DNA from: Deltaproteobacteria bacterium
GTDB taxonomy: Bacteria; Myxococcota_A; UBA9160
Length of the DNA stretch: 5,829 nt
Direction of reading: 5' to 3'
NCBI GenBank assembly: GCA_003520425.1
Contig: DOUU01000456.1
Coordinates: 12,922 to 18,750, forward strand
The notes under the pieces are model-generated. The model was not told the origin of the DNA and searched no databases. It was given only the letters and a program-made list of their open reading frames with translations. A program made the translations under genes and the position numbers. This document shows, in pieces, positions 4,952 to 5,829 of this stretch (position 1 is the stretch's first letter; the number at the start of each line of letters is the position of its first letter).

Positions 4952-5829
4952 GTGTCAGGCTTTCGGACCCTCCCCCCCGCACTCGTGACGACGGTTCCCG
5001 GCCCGCGCTCGCGCGCCCTCGCCATGCGCCTTGCCGCGGTCGAATCGCGCAATGTCACCTGCCAGGAGCCCCTCCCGCCCATCTTCTGGGAGCGCGCCCA
5101 CGCATCCAACGTGTGGGACGCCGACGGAAATCGATTCGTCGACCTCGGTGCAGGGTTTGGCGTAGCCGGTGTGGGGCATGCGCATCCCCGCGTGGTGGAG
5201 GCGGTCGCTCGCCAGCTCGCCAGGCTCCCGCATGCGATGGGGGACGTACATCCCGCGGTCGCGAAGGTCGAGCTCCTCGAGGCGCTGGCCGCCCGCTTTC
5301 CGGGCGGCGTCCCCGCACGCAGCGTCCTTGGCTCATCGGGCTCGGACGCCGTGGAGATCGCCCTCAAGACCGCGCTCCTGGCGACGGGACGCCCGGGGCT
5401 CGTGGCGTTCGAGGGGGCCTACCACGGGGTGCACCAAGGTGCGGTGAGCCTGACGTCATCTAGGCACTATCTCGAATTCGCAGGTGTTCCAAGGCAGCGC
5501 GTTTTCCGCCTTCCTTACCCGTATTCGTACCGGTTCCCTTTCCCTGTGGAGAGAAGGGGAGACGAATCGAAGATAGTGTTGAGATACCTCGAGCACCTGA
5601 TCGAGGACGAGCACTCGGGCCTTGACGACCTCGCCGGCATCATAGTTGAGCCAGTAGAGGGCGAAGGGGGTTACATCCCTCCTCCCGGCGACTTCCTCCC
5701 GGGGCTTAGAGAGATTGCGGACAAGGCGGAGGCCCCACTGATCATCGACGAGGTCCAGACGGGTTTCGGAAGAACAGGGAAGTTTTGGGGGTGCGAGCTA
5801 ACGGGCACGACTCCCGACATAATGTGCGT
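4952..5829 (+). CDS. Class III PLP-dependent aminotransferase, N-terminal part (cut by window end)
   Basis: The first 292 codons of an aminotransferase of the 4-aminobutyrate / acetylornithine / diaminobutyrate type, which moves an amino group from an omega-amino compound to a keto acid using PLP. Seen in order: VPGPRSRAL (15-23) and the ESRNVT segment typical of the N-terminus, VWDADGNRFVDL, GVGHAHPRVVEAV, the phosphate-binding loop GSSGSDAVEIALK (127-139; usually N-S-G-T/S-E/D-A), the PLP-stacking AYHG (156-159), IVEPVEGEGG, and DEVQTGFGRTGKF with D266 for the pyridine nitrogen. The PLP lysine lies beyond the window edge. GTG at 4952 gives the family-like N-terminus; GTG at 4985 is possible, whereas ATG at 5024 would cut the conserved PGPRSR. 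Codon use changes sharply near 5455: downstream 7 of 10 Arg codons are AGA/AGG and three Ile codons are ATA, against nearly all CGN and no ATA upstream, and G+C falls from about 71% to 58%. Exact substrate unknown. Confidence 0.9.
   Translation, partial: MSGFRTLPPALVTTVPGPRSRALAMRLAAVESRNVTCQEPLPPIFWERAHASNVWDADGNRFVDLGAGFGVAGVGHAHPRVVEAVARQLARLPHAMGDVHPAVAKVELLEALAARFPGGVPARSVLGSSGSDAVEIALKTALLATGRPGLVAFEGAYHGVHQGAVSLTSSRHYLEFAGVPRQRVFRLPYPYSYRFPFPVERRGDESKIVLRYLEHLIEDEHSGLDDLAGIIVEPVEGEGGYIPPPGDFLPGLREIADKAEAPLIIDEVQTGFGRTGKFWGCELTGTTPDIMC

Noticed and set aside
4908..4982. Longer CDF start at GTG 4982
   Set aside because: It would add 25 residues unlike the family and overlap the 5' end of the divergent aminotransferase by 31 bases; it is kept only as an alternative.

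Overview
This window looks like a stretch of a high-GC bacterial chromosome. The 360 bases before position 5461 are about 71% G+C by hand count, codons mostly end in G or C, genes are tightly packed, and GTG/TTG starts are common. The gene families suggest a deltaproteobacterium- or actinobacterium-like lineage, but nothing here fixes the taxon. No tRNA, rRNA, CRISPR array, insertion sequence or phage gene is visible, and no gap between genes exceeds 60 bases.

Layout. (1) Positions 58-1295, plus strand: a pyridoxamine-5'-phosphate-oxidase-like flavin protein, then a small protein resembling a histidine kinase core but with most ATP-binding motifs eroded. (2) Positions 4907 down to 1263, minus strand: four overlapping genes that read as one operon. 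In order of transcription they are a cation diffusion facilitator (CDF) metal transporter with an unusual four-cysteine tail, a shortened alpha/beta hydrolase, one open frame joining a 12-helix MFS transporter to the folate enzyme FolK (HPPK), and a small MTH1187-type thiamine-binding protein. The joints are a GTGA overlap, a TTGA overlap and a 19-base overlap, so translational coupling is likely. The last gene runs 33 bases into the end of the convergent kinase-like gene. (3) Positions 4952-5829, plus strand: the first ~292 codons of a class III PLP-dependent aminotransferase, divergent from the CDF gene and cut off by the window edge.

How the genes fit together. The operon mixes membrane transport (CDF, MFS) with proteins tied to B-vitamin cofactors (FolK for folate, a thiamine-binding protein). 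A shared cofactor or metal theme is possible but not shown by the sequence.

Most unusual points: the MFS-FolK fusion; a hydrolase that has lost its cap domain and catalytic His yet keeps its frame and its stop/start overlap with the next gene; an aminotransferase whose codon use and G+C change abruptly near 5455; the CDF C-x4-C-x2-C-x4-C tail with an altered metal site; and a probable pseudo-histidine kinase.
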